A stretch of DNA of 42,855 bases from Pseudomonadota bacterium (GCA_022360315.1 JAKSDA010000082.1:1-42855), one strand, 5' to 3'. Positions 17,134 through 28,715 are shown, numbered from the stretch's first letter. Made by a program: numbers and translations. The notes: generated by a model not told the origin, from the sequence alone.

Positions 17134-17319
17134 ATGCCAATGATATCTGTCACAATGTTTCCAGGCCGCACAGAAGAGCAGAAGAAGGCCCTGGTCGAGG
17201 AAGTCACCGCCGCATTCGTCCGGACGTGCAACGGACAGCGTTCAGACGTCTGGGTCGTGATCAACGAAGTCTCACGCCATCACTGGGCCCTGGGCGGAAA
17301 GCTCTATTCGGAGAAATGA
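17134..17319 (+). CDS. 4-oxalocrotonate tautomerase-family enzyme
   Basis: A 61-residue protein starts MPMISVTMFPGRT after AGGAG at 17122-17126. Loss of Met1 exposes Pro1, the general base of this superfamily. The family pattern EEQKKALVEEVTAAFVR and the terminal block VVINEVSRHHWALGGKL are intact, the latter matching the hexameric 4-OT type in length. These enzymes move protons between enol, keto, imine and enamine forms. It is the last gene of the cluster, 32 bases after the SLOG gene. In this setting it may isomerise a cyclic imine or hydrazone made by the oxidase. No aromatic meta-cleavage genes, its usual company, are nearby. Confidence 0.88.
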   Translation: MPMISVTMFPGRTEEQKKALVEEVTAAFVRTCNGQRSDVWVVINEVSRHHWALGGKLYSEK

Positions 17320-17469
17320 GGCGGCGGCGAGCACCGCATCCCGACCCGCTCACCCCGAAATCCGCCAAGACCCGACCGTGCCGCCGGCTCGGTTCCATTC
17401 ATGCTCACAAGCCCAGGGACAGCGAGTGGTACAATCACGGAGAAAGGACGTTTTAGGGCCGGGGACCGG

Positions 17470-18363
17470 CTAGCCCTGGGACCACAGTGCAATGGTGTGT
17501 TTCTCGCACAGAAAATCCACGAATGTGCGGACTTTGGTCGATAATCGACGGGTGTGGGGATATACCGCGTAAACCGCTCCCTGTGCCTGGGGAGCTCCTT
17601 CCAGAACCACCTGCAGCTGCCCGGCTTGCACCGCCTCGGTACAGACCGATGGCGGCAACATGGCAATGCCCATACCGGCAATCGCAGCTTGCCTCGCCGC
17701 ACCCAGGTCGTTGGTCGCCAGACGCCCCGAAATCGCCACTTCAACCGGACCCTTCGAGCCGATCAACGCCCAGCGCCGACGCCGCTCTGTGGAACCAAAT
17801 ACCACACAACTGTGATCCGATAACTGCTCGGGCAAACTCGGTATGCCCCGCTTCTCGAGATAACTCGGCGCTGCAACCAAAACAAAAATCGAATCGCCCA
17901 GCTTGCGCGCGATCAGCGTCGAATCGACTAGACGACCGGCGCGAATCGCCAGATCAAAACTCTCCTCGATGAGATCGACCCGCCGGCCGGTCAGCTCGAT
18001 GTCGATCTCCAAACCGCGATGACGAGCCAAAAACTCAGCCGCAAGGTCGCCGAGAAACGTGAACTCAACCGGAGCCGTGACCCGCAATAGCCCGCGCGGC
18101 TCGGCCTGCATGTCCAGTACTTCTCGCTCGGCCTCCTCCAGCTCAGCCGCAATTCGCGCACAGTGCTCGTAATACGCCGCACCAATGTCAGTGACCCGCA
18201 GCTTGCGCGTCGTGCGGTAGAGCAACTGCGCCCCCAGCCGCTCCTCGAGCTGGGCCACCTTGCGACTCACCGTCGACTTCGGCAGCCCCAACACCCTGGC
18301 CGCCGCAGTGAAACTCTGCTCGTCGACCACCTTGGCAAAAAGAAATATCTCGTTCAAATCCAC
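17470..18363 (-). CDS. LysR-family transcriptional regulator
   Basis: The 297-residue protein starts MDLNEIFLFAKVVDEQSFTA and has the LysR helix-turn-helix (FTAAARVLGLPKSTVSRKVA, about 18-37) followed by the inducer-binding periplasmic-protein-like fold. The CrgA/AphB-like pattern (LLRVTAPVEF, DLAIRAG) suggests the large LTTR branch acting on many effectors. It is transcribed away from the DUF885 gene and converges on the end of the piperazate-type cluster, 150 bases from the tautomerase stop. It could regulate either neighbour. A dyad at 18406-18429 lies in its promoter region. Confidence 0.92.
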   Translation of the reverse strand: MDLNEIFLFAKVVDEQSFTAAARVLGLPKSTVSRKVAQLEERLGAQLLYRTTRKLRVTDIGAAYYEHCARIAAELEEAEREVLDMQAEPRGLLRVTAPVEFTFLGDLAAEFLARHRGLEIDIELTGRRVDLIEESFDLAIRAGRLVDSTLIARKLGDSIFVLVAAPSYLEKRGIPSLPEQLSDHSCVVFGSTERRRRWALIGSKGPVEVAISGRLATNDLGAARQAAIAGMGIAMLPPSVCTEAVQAGQLQVVLEGAPQAQGAVYAVYPHTRRLSTKVRTFVDFLCEKHTIALWSQG

Positions 18364-18405
18364 CTCGTGAATTGTCTCATCAGTCGAACAGAAAGTTCAA
18401 TATTC

Positions 18406-18429
18406 GTCCCATAATCTCTTTAGTGGGAC
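18406..18429. promoter_or_regulatory. Dyad between the LysR gene and the DUF885 gene
   Basis: GTCCCA (18406-18411) and TGGGAC (18424-18429) form a 24-bp near-palindrome that includes inner TAA and TTA arms. It is 43-66 bases upstream of the LysR start in the divergent intergenic region, where LysR proteins usually bind to repress themselves and control the divergent gene. The T-N11-A form is not exact. Confidence 0.4.
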
Positions 18430-18613
18430 AATACGATTACTGGCTCATCGTTGCAAAGACACTCAGGGCAGGCTGTGGCGCCTTGCCATGATGGAGAAAA
18501 ACATGAGTAATTACGAAAATGTAAAAGTAGTCGTAGAGTCGAGCTCATCGGGGATCAGTCCAGTGTATCATCGCCGGGTCGCGCTCCTGCCGCGCGATAG
18601 CCCGGAGATACCG

Positions 18614-20338
18614 ATGAGCAAACCGAGCCGCGCATACGACGATTTCATCGCCGATTTTCACGCCCACATGACCCGTGATCCCAATGAGTGTGTACAGCTG
18701 GGCGTGGCCAGGCATCTCGATGAACTGCCCGATCCGAGCCTGCAAGCGCAAGCCGACGAGGTCGCAGAGGCACGTGCACTGGTCGATCGGGCCGGTCGGC
18801 TCGACCGCGATGGGCTCGACTTCGACGCAGTGCTCGACCTCGATCTGGCTGTACTCGTCCTCGAGTCGCGTATCCACAGGGCCACCTACACGTTTAACGA
18901 CCGCACCATGCGCCAGCAAATGCCGACCGCAGGAGACGATATCAGCCGCGGCATCTTTACCATGTTCATCAACGATCCGCGGCCCGACCAGGAGCGCCTG
19001 GCCGATATCACGGCCCGCATCGAGAAAGTGCCGCAATACCTCGACGCTCTCACTGGCCGTCTGGATACTCCGGTCGAGCGCTGGGTCACCATCGATCTCG
19101 ATCAGATCGCCGGACTGCCGGAATTTTTTGCCACTTTGCAGGATTGGGCCGAGCGAGTCGAATGGCCCGATGTGACTCGCTTTGACCAGGCACGCGCGCG
19201 CGCCAACGAAGCCCTGCACCATTACGCAGCGACCCTGCGGGCCATGGAGACCACCGAGCAGATCCACGCGGGCGACCACATCGCGCGCCGCATCGTCGAA
19301 CTGGCCGGCATCGAGCTGTCGCTCGAAGAGCTCCACATGACAGCTACCGAATTTCTGGCCGAGACAAGCGAAACCATCGAGAACCTACGCCAGCGTCTGT
19401 GCGATAAGTACAACCTCGACCGAGATACCTCGACCGACGACGTGCAGCGCTATCTCAACAAGCGCTACGCCGTGGCTCCGCCGGGCAGCGACCTAAACAT
19501 GATCATCGACCGGTATCGCGAAGAGCACGAGAAGATCGCGGCATTCCTGAAAGAACGCGATCTATTCCCGATCCCGGACAATCAGGATATCAAGATCATG
19601 CGCACTCCCGCCTTCATGGCACCGAGCATTCCGGCCGGTGCCATGGAACCGCCCGCAGCATTTCGCGAGGGTGTGCGGACCAGCCTGGTCTATCTGACGC
19701 TGTCGGAAAAGCTGCGCGACGAGCACACCGAGCTCAGTATCCCCAATATGATGATCCACGAGGGCACTCCGGGCCACCACCTGCAGCTCGCCACCGCTTC
19801 GATGCACAGCTCGGTCGTCCGCCGCCATGTCAACGCCAACGAGCACGCCGAAGGCTGGACGACCATGCTCGAGGACTACATGCTCGATTTGGGATATATG
19901 GGCGATTTGACCGATGAGGCCCGTTTTGCAGCCAAGCGGGAGATCAGCCGGATCGGCGCCCGCGTGGCCATCGACCTCTATTTCATGACCGGCGACCCAA
20001 ACTACCTCGACGTCGGTGTGGGGTGCGATCGCAGGTCCGACAATCCGTTCGAAGTGGCCGGCAATCTGCTCGCCGCGGTGACTGGATTCGTGCCCGAACG
20101 CGTGCAGTCCGAACTCAACTGGTATTCGCAAGAGCGCGGCTATCCGCTGTCGTATCTGACCGGCAACCGGCTGGTGTGGCAACTCAAACGGGACATCGCT
20201 CAAGCCCGACAGGGCCAGTTACAAGGCTCTCAGTTGGACCGAGCATTTCACACGATCTACCTGCAATCGGGCAATATGCCGATCAGATTTTTGCGCCGGG
20301 TATTCGAACGCGAGAAGATGATCGCAACGCCGAGCTGA
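18614..20338 (+). CDS. DUF885-family, metallopeptidase-like protein
   Basis: The protein belongs to the DUF885 family, which is related to zinc metallopeptidases. The signature HEGTPGHHLQL (His about 382) supplies an HExxxH-like metal site, followed by NEHAEGWTTMLEDYM, in which the second glutamate block completes it. The start at 18614 follows GGAG and gives 574 residues; an ATG at 18488 adds 42 residues with little family likeness. No signal peptide or membrane segment is seen, so it is probably cytosolic. Substrate is unknown. It is alone on its strand, with the LysR gene divergent and a shared hairpin separating it from the convergent MBL gene. Confidence 0.85.
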   Translation: MSKPSRAYDDFIADFHAHMTRDPNECVQLGVARHLDELPDPSLQAQADEVAEARALVDRAGRLDRDGLDFDAVLDLDLAVLVLESRIHRATYTFNDRTMRQQMPTAGDDISRGIFTMFINDPRPDQERLADITARIEKVPQYLDALTGRLDTPVERWVTIDLDQIAGLPEFFATLQDWAERVEWPDVTRFDQARARANEALHHYAATLRAMETTEQIHAGDHIARRIVELAGIELSLEELHMTATEFLAETSETIENLRQRLCDKYNLDRDTSTDDVQRYLNKRYAVAPPGSDLNMIIDRYREEHEKIAAFLKERDLFPIPDNQDIKIMRTPAFMAPSIPAGAMEPPAAFREGVRTSLVYLTLSEKLRDEHTELSIPNMMIHEGTPGHHLQLATASMHSSVVRRHVNANEHAEGWTTMLEDYMLDLGYMGDLTDEARFAAKREISRIGARVAIDLYFMTGDPNYLDVGVGCDRRSDNPFEVAGNLLAAVTGFVPERVQSELNWYSQERGYPLSYLTGNRLVWQLKRDIAQARQGQLQGSQLDRAFHTIYLQSGNMPIRFLRRVFEREKMIATPS

Positions 20339-20359
20339 TCGCGACCGCCCCGTCGCGAT
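20338..20359. terminator. Hairpin between convergent DUF885 and MBL genes
   Basis: ATCGCGAC (20338-20345) and GTCGCGAT (20352-20359) form a perfect 8-bp stem with a 6-base loop. It fills the 21 bases between the two stop codons, as a bidirectional terminator would. No T tract is present. Confidence 0.5.
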
Positions 20360-21210
<851 letters not shown>

Positions 21211-21211
<1 letters not shown>

Positions 21212-22140
21212 CAGTCGTCGTCTCCCAGGATCAGTTCCATGCCCTCGTGGGCGGCGATCAGCTCGAACGGCTCGCCGATGGTTTTTGCCCGGTAGTCGTG
21301 CAGAATTTCATCCTGCTGGTCATCGCTGCGCCACTGGGCGTGGTGGTAAAGGGCGAGCGTGGCGACCCCTGCCTCCCTGGCGATGGCAATCGCATCATCG
21401 GGTGTCGAGTGGCCCCAGTGGGGCCGCGAGCAGTACTCCTTCTGGGTGAATTGGGTGTCGTAGATGAGCAGATCGGCACCCCGGCACAGGTGGACCAGCC
21501 CGGAGCGCATGACCTCGAGCTTGGCCAGCTTGGCCGGATCGATCGGTTCGCCCAAAATGGGCGGCTCTCGGATGAATTCCTGCTCCAGGAGGATATCGGT
21601 AAAGGGCGCAGTGTCCGATGCATACACCATCGCAGCACCGTCTACGTCAATGCGGTACGCCATCGCGATCCAGGGATGATTGAGCCGCGTGCACGTGATC
21701 TTGGCCCGGCCGATGTCGAATCGCTGCCCCTCGACCAGTTCGTGAAAGCGGATATCGGCCTTGAGCGTCGACATCGGCACGGGAAAGTACGGATCCTCGG
21801 TTTGCGATTCGAAGATGGCCCGCAAATGCATGTCGTTTCGCTGACGTGCAAACAGGTGGAGCTCGTTGCCCTGCTGGTAGAGCGGGGAAAAAAACGGCAA
21901 ACCCTGAATATGATCCCAATGGGTGTGGCTGATGAGCAAATGGGCGACGCCTCGACCGTCGCCAAACTCGGATTGCATGAATAATTTGCCGAGCTTTCGA
22001 ATCCCTGTGCCAGCGTCGATGATGATCGGAGTGGCACCCTTTGGGCGCACCTCAACACATGACGTATTGCCGCCGTAACGATTGGTTTGTGGCCCGGGAA
22101 CGGGAATCGATCCTCGGACCCCCCAGAACCGGACTCTCAT
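21211..22140 (-). CDS. Metallo-beta-lactamase-fold hydrolase (first of a tandem pair)
   Basis: This 309-residue paralogue of the next gene starts MRVRFWGVRGSIPVPGP, with HxHxDH in ISHTHWDHIQG, SDTAPF and the terminal histidine in LALYHHAQW. It differs by a longer middle section (IREPPILGEPIDPAKLAKLE, then YCSRPHWGHSTPDD). Both copies keep the full metal site, so both should be active. It lies 89 bases after the propeller lipoprotein gene on the same strand, perhaps in one unit with it. Confidence 0.85.
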
Positions 22141-22228
22141 GCAGTACCGACCCGAAAGGACGAATCAGCTATGGCACACGCCGTGCCAGCAGGCCGAACT
22201 CTAACATGCTGAAATACTGAGATCCAGT

Positions 22229-23226
22229 TCATGGGTGCACCGCAACCGCGATGCTCTGAACCCCCTGGCGCCTCTGGCTGAAGAACATCACCCCGCGATC
22301 GGGCCCGATCACGACAGAAGGGCCATGCTCGCTCGTGCCGCCTGGCTCGAGGACTGCATCGTCGGGGCTCGAGAACCGCTGCCATAAAACTCCGTCGAAC
22401 GAGCCGGCCCAGCCTATCGCGACGCTGGCTTGCTCATCCTCTCTGTCGACTCCATTAAAGAAAAGCCCGTAATGAACCTGACCGGTCGCGGTCTCGCCGG
22501 TCACGATCCAGGGATCCGAAACAGCATATCGATCGTACGCGTCGGGTTCGTGGGGCCGGGGGTCGATCACGGGACGGGCGTCCACCTGCCAGGACTTTGC
22601 ATCGGTCGAACGGGCGCGGAAGATACCGAGACGGTCTTGCCGGGTCGCATAGAGCAGCCAGCTACCATCGGGAAGGAGGGTAAGGGCAGGGTCACTATAT
22701 CCCAAAAGAACTGGGTTATTCGGGTCTTTTTCCCAGGTCAGGCCATTATCGAGCGATTTGGCCCGACCGATTGCTGGAGAATCCAGCCCGCCTTGATAAA
22801 CCATGACCAGCTCGTCCGCAGAGACCCGAACGACACAGGGCGCGCCGACCCAACCCTGCTCCCATGGCTCGTCGGGTAGCAGGACCTGCTTTGGTCCGAC
22901 ATCTGGCAGTTGCCTCGGGTCGGCGAGTTCTGCCACCCATATTTCGCTTGCGGACGAACTCTCCTGGTAGCTGAACCACAGCCGATACCCGCCGCCTGCG
23001 CGGTGAAGCGCCGACGGGTCGCGAAGGTCGACCCGGAAGACGTGGATCACATAGGGTTCGTCGGCAGGCGTTTCAAGATCGAGTGGGAGCTTGGAATACG
23101 GCCCTGCCGCCCGGGTCGGCAGGTGATCGTCACCACCACTTTGATTGTCGACCCAGCCGAGCCCACAGCCAGCCAGCTGGCTGGCGATCCAGATCGACCC
23201 GGCCAATCGATGCCAGGTCAGCCGTG

Positions 23227-23230
<4 letters not shown>
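22229..23230 (-). CDS. Beta-propeller (glycosidase-like) lipoprotein
   Basis: A TTG at 23230 overlaps the metK stop (TTGA) and gives 333 residues with a type II signal peptide ending LAGC (Cys22). The mature protein has repeated bladed motifs ([61 protein letters not shown]). These match five-bladed propellers of the arabinanase / GH43-like or sialidase-like group found in uncharacterised secreted proteins. Longer frames begin inside metK and would lose the lipobox position. It is probably anchored in the envelope; an enzymatic role is unproven because I cannot place the acid residues. Confidence 0.72.
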
Positions 23231-24486
<1,256 letters not shown>

Positions 24487-24563
24487 GTGCACTCCCCGGG
24501 ACGTTCGTGTGCGGAACCAGGCCGCGAACAACCCTTTCGTGATAACGACGTAAATCCGCTGCG

Positions 24564-24591
24564 ACTATAGCGCTCCGCCCGATCGTGTCAA
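24564..24591 (-). promoter_or_regulatory. metK promoter (sigma-70 type)
   Basis: On the minus strand TTGACA (24591-24586) and TATAGT (24569-24564) are separated by 16 bases. Transcription would begin near 24556 and leave a ~70-base leader. The leader contains a hairpin with GTTCGCGG and CCGC/GAAC arms, too short for the common SAM-I riboswitch. The rest of the gap to the lipoprotein start at 24861 shows no supported gene. Confidence 0.65.
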
Positions 24592-24860
24592 CGACTACTG
24601 CCTACAGGTCATTGGCCGTACGCACTGTCACCACAGTAACGTCCGCGGTTCCGAGTTTCTATGAGATCGAGGCGAAGTCGCGTAGTATCGTCTGCTGCAT
24701 GCGATTGTACAACCATCGATCGCCGGAGGCTCGGTCATCGCTCAAAGTATCTGGCCGGCCGGTCGATCGAATAGTCGTCCGCCCAGCCGCTCGGCTCCAC
24801 AATCACTCTGCTTCACGGGTTCTGTCGGGAGGTCGGGCGGGGGCCGAATCCAGCCGCGCC

Positions 24861-25574
24861 ATGTATCGAACACAGTGGTGCCGGCCGAAAGTTGTGCCGA
24901 CCCGCGCTCGCGCGGCTCACTCGGCGTTTGCCGCGCTTTCGGCTCTACTCGTGTTTCTCGCCGCCTGCGGTGGCCCGCCGGCGCCCCCTCGGCGCGGAGT
25001 CCTGGAGCAAGACGTCAGCGCGTGGAACTACCGTCGTTACCAGAAACTCCTCGATGTCGAGGTGTGGGTGGCCAAAAACAGAGCGGTTGCATTTGCGGCC
25101 AGTTACGTTCGCGAACAGGCAGAAAAGCGCGGCATCATCGAGGACCGCGACATCGTCACCGCACTGGTGACGCGATACCAGCACAACCGGGGGGTTTTGC
25201 GCGCGCTGGTCAAGTTCGCTCGGCGCCTGGCCCAGGATTCGGGCTACGTCGTCGATGAAGATTCCCGGGGCCAGGTTCGCTTCATCTCGGTAAAAGGGCA
25301 CGGAGAGACATGGGCGCTGTGGATGTCGAATCGACACATCGTCAAGATCGGCAGGCGGAGTGGCGATTCGGTGCCCGGAGATTTGATCCAGGCCTACGGA
25401 CAACGGTACCCCTCGCGCCTGAAGGAGGGAATCCTCGATGGACCCCTCCCCCAGGGACCCGACTTCGATCAGAGTCAGGATGACGAGACATACGATCCCG
25501 ACAATCCCACTCCCGATTGGGAGGAGTACGAAACCGGCGACAACATCGCCCCGGACAGCCGCAAATCCAACTGA
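24861..25574 (+). CDS. Uncharacterised lipoprotein
   Basis: The ATG at 24861 gives 237 residues with a long basic n-region and the lipobox FLAAC (Cys36), after which the mature chain starts GGPPAPPRRG. The body is helical and charged (YRRYQKLLDVEVWVAKNRAV, LRALVKFARRLAQDSGYV). It ends in a very acidic segment (DQSQDDETYDPDNPTPDWEE). No family is recognised. It is probably attached to the inner or outer membrane facing the periplasm. Longer in-frame starts exist from 24699 but move the signal segment away from the N-terminus. It is convergent with the next gene. Confidence 0.7.
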   Translation: MYRTQWCRPKVVPTRARAAHSAFAALSALLVFLAACGGPPAPPRRGVLEQDVSAWNYRRYQKLLDVEVWVAKNRAVAFAASYVREQAEKRGIIEDRDIVTALVTRYQHNRGVLRALVKFARRLAQDSGYVVDEDSRGQVRFISVKGHGETWALWMSNRHIVKIGRRSGDSVPGDLIQAYGQRYPSRLKEGILDGPLPQGPDFDQSQDDETYDPDNPTPDWEEYETGDNIAPDSRKSN

Positions 25575-25673
25575 CCACCACTCAGTACAGCTCCGCGCAA
25601 GAACGTGCCCAGCGGGGTCGATCCCACGCGTCGACGGCAAGCGCCGAGGACAGAGCATCGCTGGCGCGAGCCG

Positions 25674-26984
25674 TCATGACAGCTCATCGGCTTCCAGCGC
25701 GGAAGCCGGGTCTTTTTTGGACGCTGCGATCAATCGCACGTAGGCCTCCGTGGCCGCTCGAGACATACGGCGCAATCCGTCCAGATCGCGTTCGGACAGC
25801 GCGGGTTGTTCCAGCTGGTGGCCGTAGAGCACGTTGACAACCCGGTCGCCGATCGAGATGACCACTGCCGTGGCCAGCGTCGGGGGCTGGCAGCGCAGCA
25901 CCCGATAGAGATACGTGTGCAGCGTGCCCGGGAACGGAGCGGCGTGAAAGAGCCCGTCCTTGTGGACCGCGATCTGGAACATCGACGGCGCGTCCAGGGG
26001 GATCAGCAGGGTTTCGATGCGCTCGCGATCGAGGCTCGGCCCGCTCGCTTTCCAGCCGAGCGCCATCCCGTCGCGCACGATGCACAGAGCCACCACATCG
26101 AACATGCCCACGGCGTAGGACATGATGGTATCGGCGACCTCGCCGCGACGAGTGGCTTCGGTCATTGCGGCCAGTGCACCGTCGAGATCGATGGGCTCGT
26201 AGATCTCGGGTACTTCGAACTCGAGTGTGGCCGCTCGGCTCAGCGCCTCGCGATTCGGCGCGGCCGGCGGTGCCGCCCCGGCACCCTCGGCTTGGTCCGA
26301 ATCGAGCACGCCGACGAGTTCGTCGGCTTCGTGCTTCAGTGCCTTTTGCCGGGGAGCCCAGGCATCTTCCCACGGGGCTGTTTCGGTCTCGCTCAGCGGC
26401 GCTACGGTCGCCATGGATCGCGGCGGAGATATCGCGGCTGCACGGGCCTTGATGGGACTCTCCGCATGGGGAGGCAGGCCGGGCAATGGCGGCGCCGGAA
26501 GGTCGTCCTGCAGCGATGCCATGAACGGCGTATCGCCAAACAGGGCGAAGCGCTTGGGCAGCGAAATGCCGTAATAGCGCTGCAGATAGTGGAAAATGCG
26601 TATTTCCGGCGCGACCCGCGGAATGATCCGATAACCGGTGATACGCGACAGCTGATCCATGGCTGCCATGTCGAGCGGGTCATCGACTGCGGCGATCAGC
26701 TGGCGATCCTGAATGATGAGAGGAACACAGCGGAAGAGCAGCGCCTGCTCCGGCGTGAGCAGCCGAACCGCAGTGCTCTTGGCCCGCTCCAGGGTCGGAC
26801 GCGTCGCTATGGGGATTCCCAGTTCAAGACCCAAATACACCGTCAGAGTATCCAGATCGACCAGCCCCATCTCGGCCAATACAGTGCCCAGACGAGCACC
26901 GTCATGGGCTTGTTGTGCCAGTGCATCCAGTAGGTCCGACTCGTTGATGCGCCCGTCTCGCATCAGCATCTCGCCCAGCTTCAT
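25674..26984 (-). CDS. GspE N-terminal (MshEN) domain protein with GAF-like C-terminus
   Basis: The start MKLGEMLMRDGRI at 26984 gives 436 residues. Residues 1-140 match the MshEN/GSPII_E N-terminal module of type II secretion and pilus ATPases, twice showing the L-G-x-hydrophobic pattern (LGTVLAEMGLVD, LGLELGIPI); some such domains bind cyclic di-GMP. No ATPase domain follows. Instead there is a low-complexity linker and, from about 280, a GAF-like regulatory fold (TIMSYAVGMFDVVALCIVRD). Free-standing versions are common in Myxococcota. It may be a second-messenger or partner-binding regulator. It is divergent from the radical SAM gene. Confidence 0.78.
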   Translation of the reverse strand: MKLGEMLMRDGRINESDLLDALAQQAHDGARLGTVLAEMGLVDLDTLTVYLGLELGIPIATRPTLERAKSTAVRLLTPEQALLFRCVPLIIQDRQLIAAVDDPLDMAAMDQLSRITGYRIIPRVAPEIRIFHYLQRYYGISLPKRFALFGDTPFMASLQDDLPAPPLPGLPPHAESPIKARAAAISPPRSMATVAPLSETETAPWEDAWAPRQKALKHEADELVGVLDSDQAEGAGAAPPAAPNREALSRAATLEFEVPEIYEPIDLDGALAAMTEATRRGEVADTIMSYAVGMFDVVALCIVRDGMALGWKASGPSLDRERIETLLIPLDAPSMFQIAVHKDGLFHAAPFPGTLHTYLYRVLRCQPPTLATAVVISIGDRVVNVLYGHQLEQPALSERDLDGLRRMSRAATEAYVRLIAASKKDPASALEADELS

Positions 26985-27132
26985 TGCCCCGACAATGTAC
27001 CATCTTCTCTCAGCGGTCAGATAAATCCATAAGACCAAAAATTTGTCTCGCGGGATCGAGCCGGACAAAACCCGGCTCAGGTTCCTGAACGTTGCATTTC
27101 GAGCCGGCATCGCCCGCCGGGGCTCGCTCTCG

Positions 27133-27147
27133 TGGCCAATTTTTTGT
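27133..27147 (+). promoter_or_regulatory. Weak sigma-54-like promoter upstream of the radical SAM gene
   Basis: TGGCCA, 5 bases, then TTGT gives the -24 GG and a -12 GT with the correct 10-base spacing, in place of the consensus GC at -12. It is about 108 bases before the maturase start. The locus ends with a sigma-54 activator, so autoregulation is possible. Confidence 0.3.
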
Positions 27148-27254
27148 CCGAAACGGAGCCTGTGTAATTGCCCTGGCAAGGATGTAAGAGCCCAAAATCA
27201 AAGATTATTTGGCTTTCCTCTGAAGGTGGTACAGAGCCTGCAAAACCAGCCTAC

Positions 27255-28715
27255 ATGAAACTGTCGGCGTTTAATCTTTATGTAGACGATTACCCGGCTC
27301 CGGGCCAAACCCTGGTTCACAACACGTTCTCGGGGGCGTTTGTGATTCTGCCCCGGACAGCGTTGCAAGCACTGGCGACGTCTGGCAACGATTCCGAACG
27401 CCGAGACTCGCCACAGGACCACCCAGATCAAATAGTGGGTGTAGCTGATCTCATGGATCCCAATGTAGGTGTTGTTGTCGACAGCCTGGAGGAGGAAGAG
27501 CGCGAGTATCTGGCCTGGTTCGACTGGCGCCGATCGCGTCGCACGTTGCAGAGCATCGTCGGGATCAATCTGGCCTGCAACTTCGACTGCCCGTACTGCT
27601 GTCAGGCCGATTTCATGGACGGGGCGGTCATGAAGCCCGAGATTGTCGATCGCACGGCCGACTGGCTGGCCGGCCGGGCCAGTCAGATCGACGCCGACAG
27701 TGCCCACGTTGTTTTTGTGGGTGGCGAGCCGCTTCTCCATCCCGATCGCATCAAGGCGATAGCCGCGCGACTGCGGTCGAGGATCGAGCGGGAAGGCATC
27801 GAGCTCACCATCGGTTTGATCACCAACGGGTATTTTCTGAGCGACGAGATGGTCCGCGAGCTCTTGCCCTTTGGTCTCACGGTCGCGCAGGTGACTGTGG
27901 ACGGCGACCACACCACGCATCACCGGACCCGGGTGTCCAAGAAGGGCGAGGACACCTTTGCCCGCATCTTTGCCAATGTGGTGGCGGCCAGTCGTCGCAT
28001 CCGCGTCACCATCAACGGCAACTACCAGGAAGATACGGTCAGCGGGTTTGCCCCGCTGGTCGAGAAGCTGGCCGCGGCGGGATTGCCGGCCAGTACCAAG
28101 ATCAACTTCACACCGGCGCTCGAGGTATTGGGTGCTGCCGAGGGCACCGGTTCCGGGTCCTGCACCTGGAGCGGATCGGCGTACCGCCATCGCGTGGCAT
28201 TGCACGACCAGATCGTGCGCCACGGCTTTCACACCGCCGGCCTGCAGATCGTCGGGCCGTGTGCGTTTCACGATCGCCACATGTACGCCATCGATCACCT
28301 GGGCAACATCTACCAGTGCCCGGGGTTTCTCGGCCATCCCGAGTGGCGGATCGGATGCGTCGAGAGCGGCTTGACCGGGCGATACCAGGCCATGCTGGAG
28401 GTCGGAGTCGACCGGCGCTGCGCCGGTTGCGCGCACCAGCCCAACTGTGCCGGCGGATGCCTGGCCCACGAGTTCATTCAAACCGGACAGACCGGGGGGG
28501 TAAACTGTGAAGTCGATTATTTCGATGCGGTCAAACGCGATGCGCTGGTGCGGGGCTATTTACTCGCTACCAGCGATGATCGCGGGCGAGCCGTGGCCGA
28601 ATTCCCCAGCCCCCCAACTGCGTCCGATGGCGCGTCCAGCGATCTGCCCGGTGGCCGGGGCGAACGGGTGCGGCCGCCGCGCGGTGTGCGCACCCCGGCA
28701 TTGCGAGTTTTGTGA
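27255..28715 (+). CDS. Radical SAM/SPASM peptide maturase
   Basis: This enzyme is predicted to cleave SAM reductively at a [4Fe-4S] cluster to start radical modification of a peptide. The ATG at 27255 gives 486 residues. The CxxxCxxC motif is CNFDCPYC (108, 112, 115), with the GGEP motif in VVFVGGEPLLHP. The C-terminal SPASM half has cysteines at about 336, 355, 389, 392, 398, 402 and 418, enough for two auxiliary clusters. The N-terminal segment (KLSAFNLYVDD, NTFSGAFVILP) resembles the leader-recognition start of geopeptide-type maturases. The last ~45 residues are Pro/Arg/Gly-rich and dispensable-looking. Forty-six bases downstream lies a 30-codon peptide gene with a strong ribosome binding site, the likely substrate. 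The modified residues cannot be told from sequence. Confidence 0.9.
   Translation: MKLSAFNLYVDDYPAPGQTLVHNTFSGAFVILPRTALQALATSGNDSERRDSPQDHPDQIVGVADLMDPNVGVVVDSLEEEEREYLAWFDWRRSRRTLQSIVGINLACNFDCPYCCQADFMDGAVMKPEIVDRTADWLAGRASQIDADSAHVVFVGGEPLLHPDRIKAIAARLRSRIEREGIELTIGLITNGYFLSDEMVRELLPFGLTVAQVTVDGDHTTHHRTRVSKKGEDTFARIFANVVAASRRIRVTINGNYQEDTVSGFAPLVEKLAAAGLPASTKINFTPALEVLGAAEGTGSGSCTWSGSAYRHRVALHDQIVRHGFHTAGLQIVGPCAFHDRHMYAIDHLGNIYQCPGFLGHPEWRIGCVESGLTGRYQAMLEVGVDRRCAGCAHQPNCAGGCLAHEFIQTGQTGGVNCEVDYFDAVKRDALVRGYLLATSDDRGRAVAEFPSPPTASDGASSDLPGGRGERVRPPRGVRTPALRVL

Noticed and set aside
24487..24563. SAM riboswitch before metK
   Set aside because: The leader is about 70 bases with one simple hairpin; no SAM-I or SAM-II pattern could be recognised by eye.
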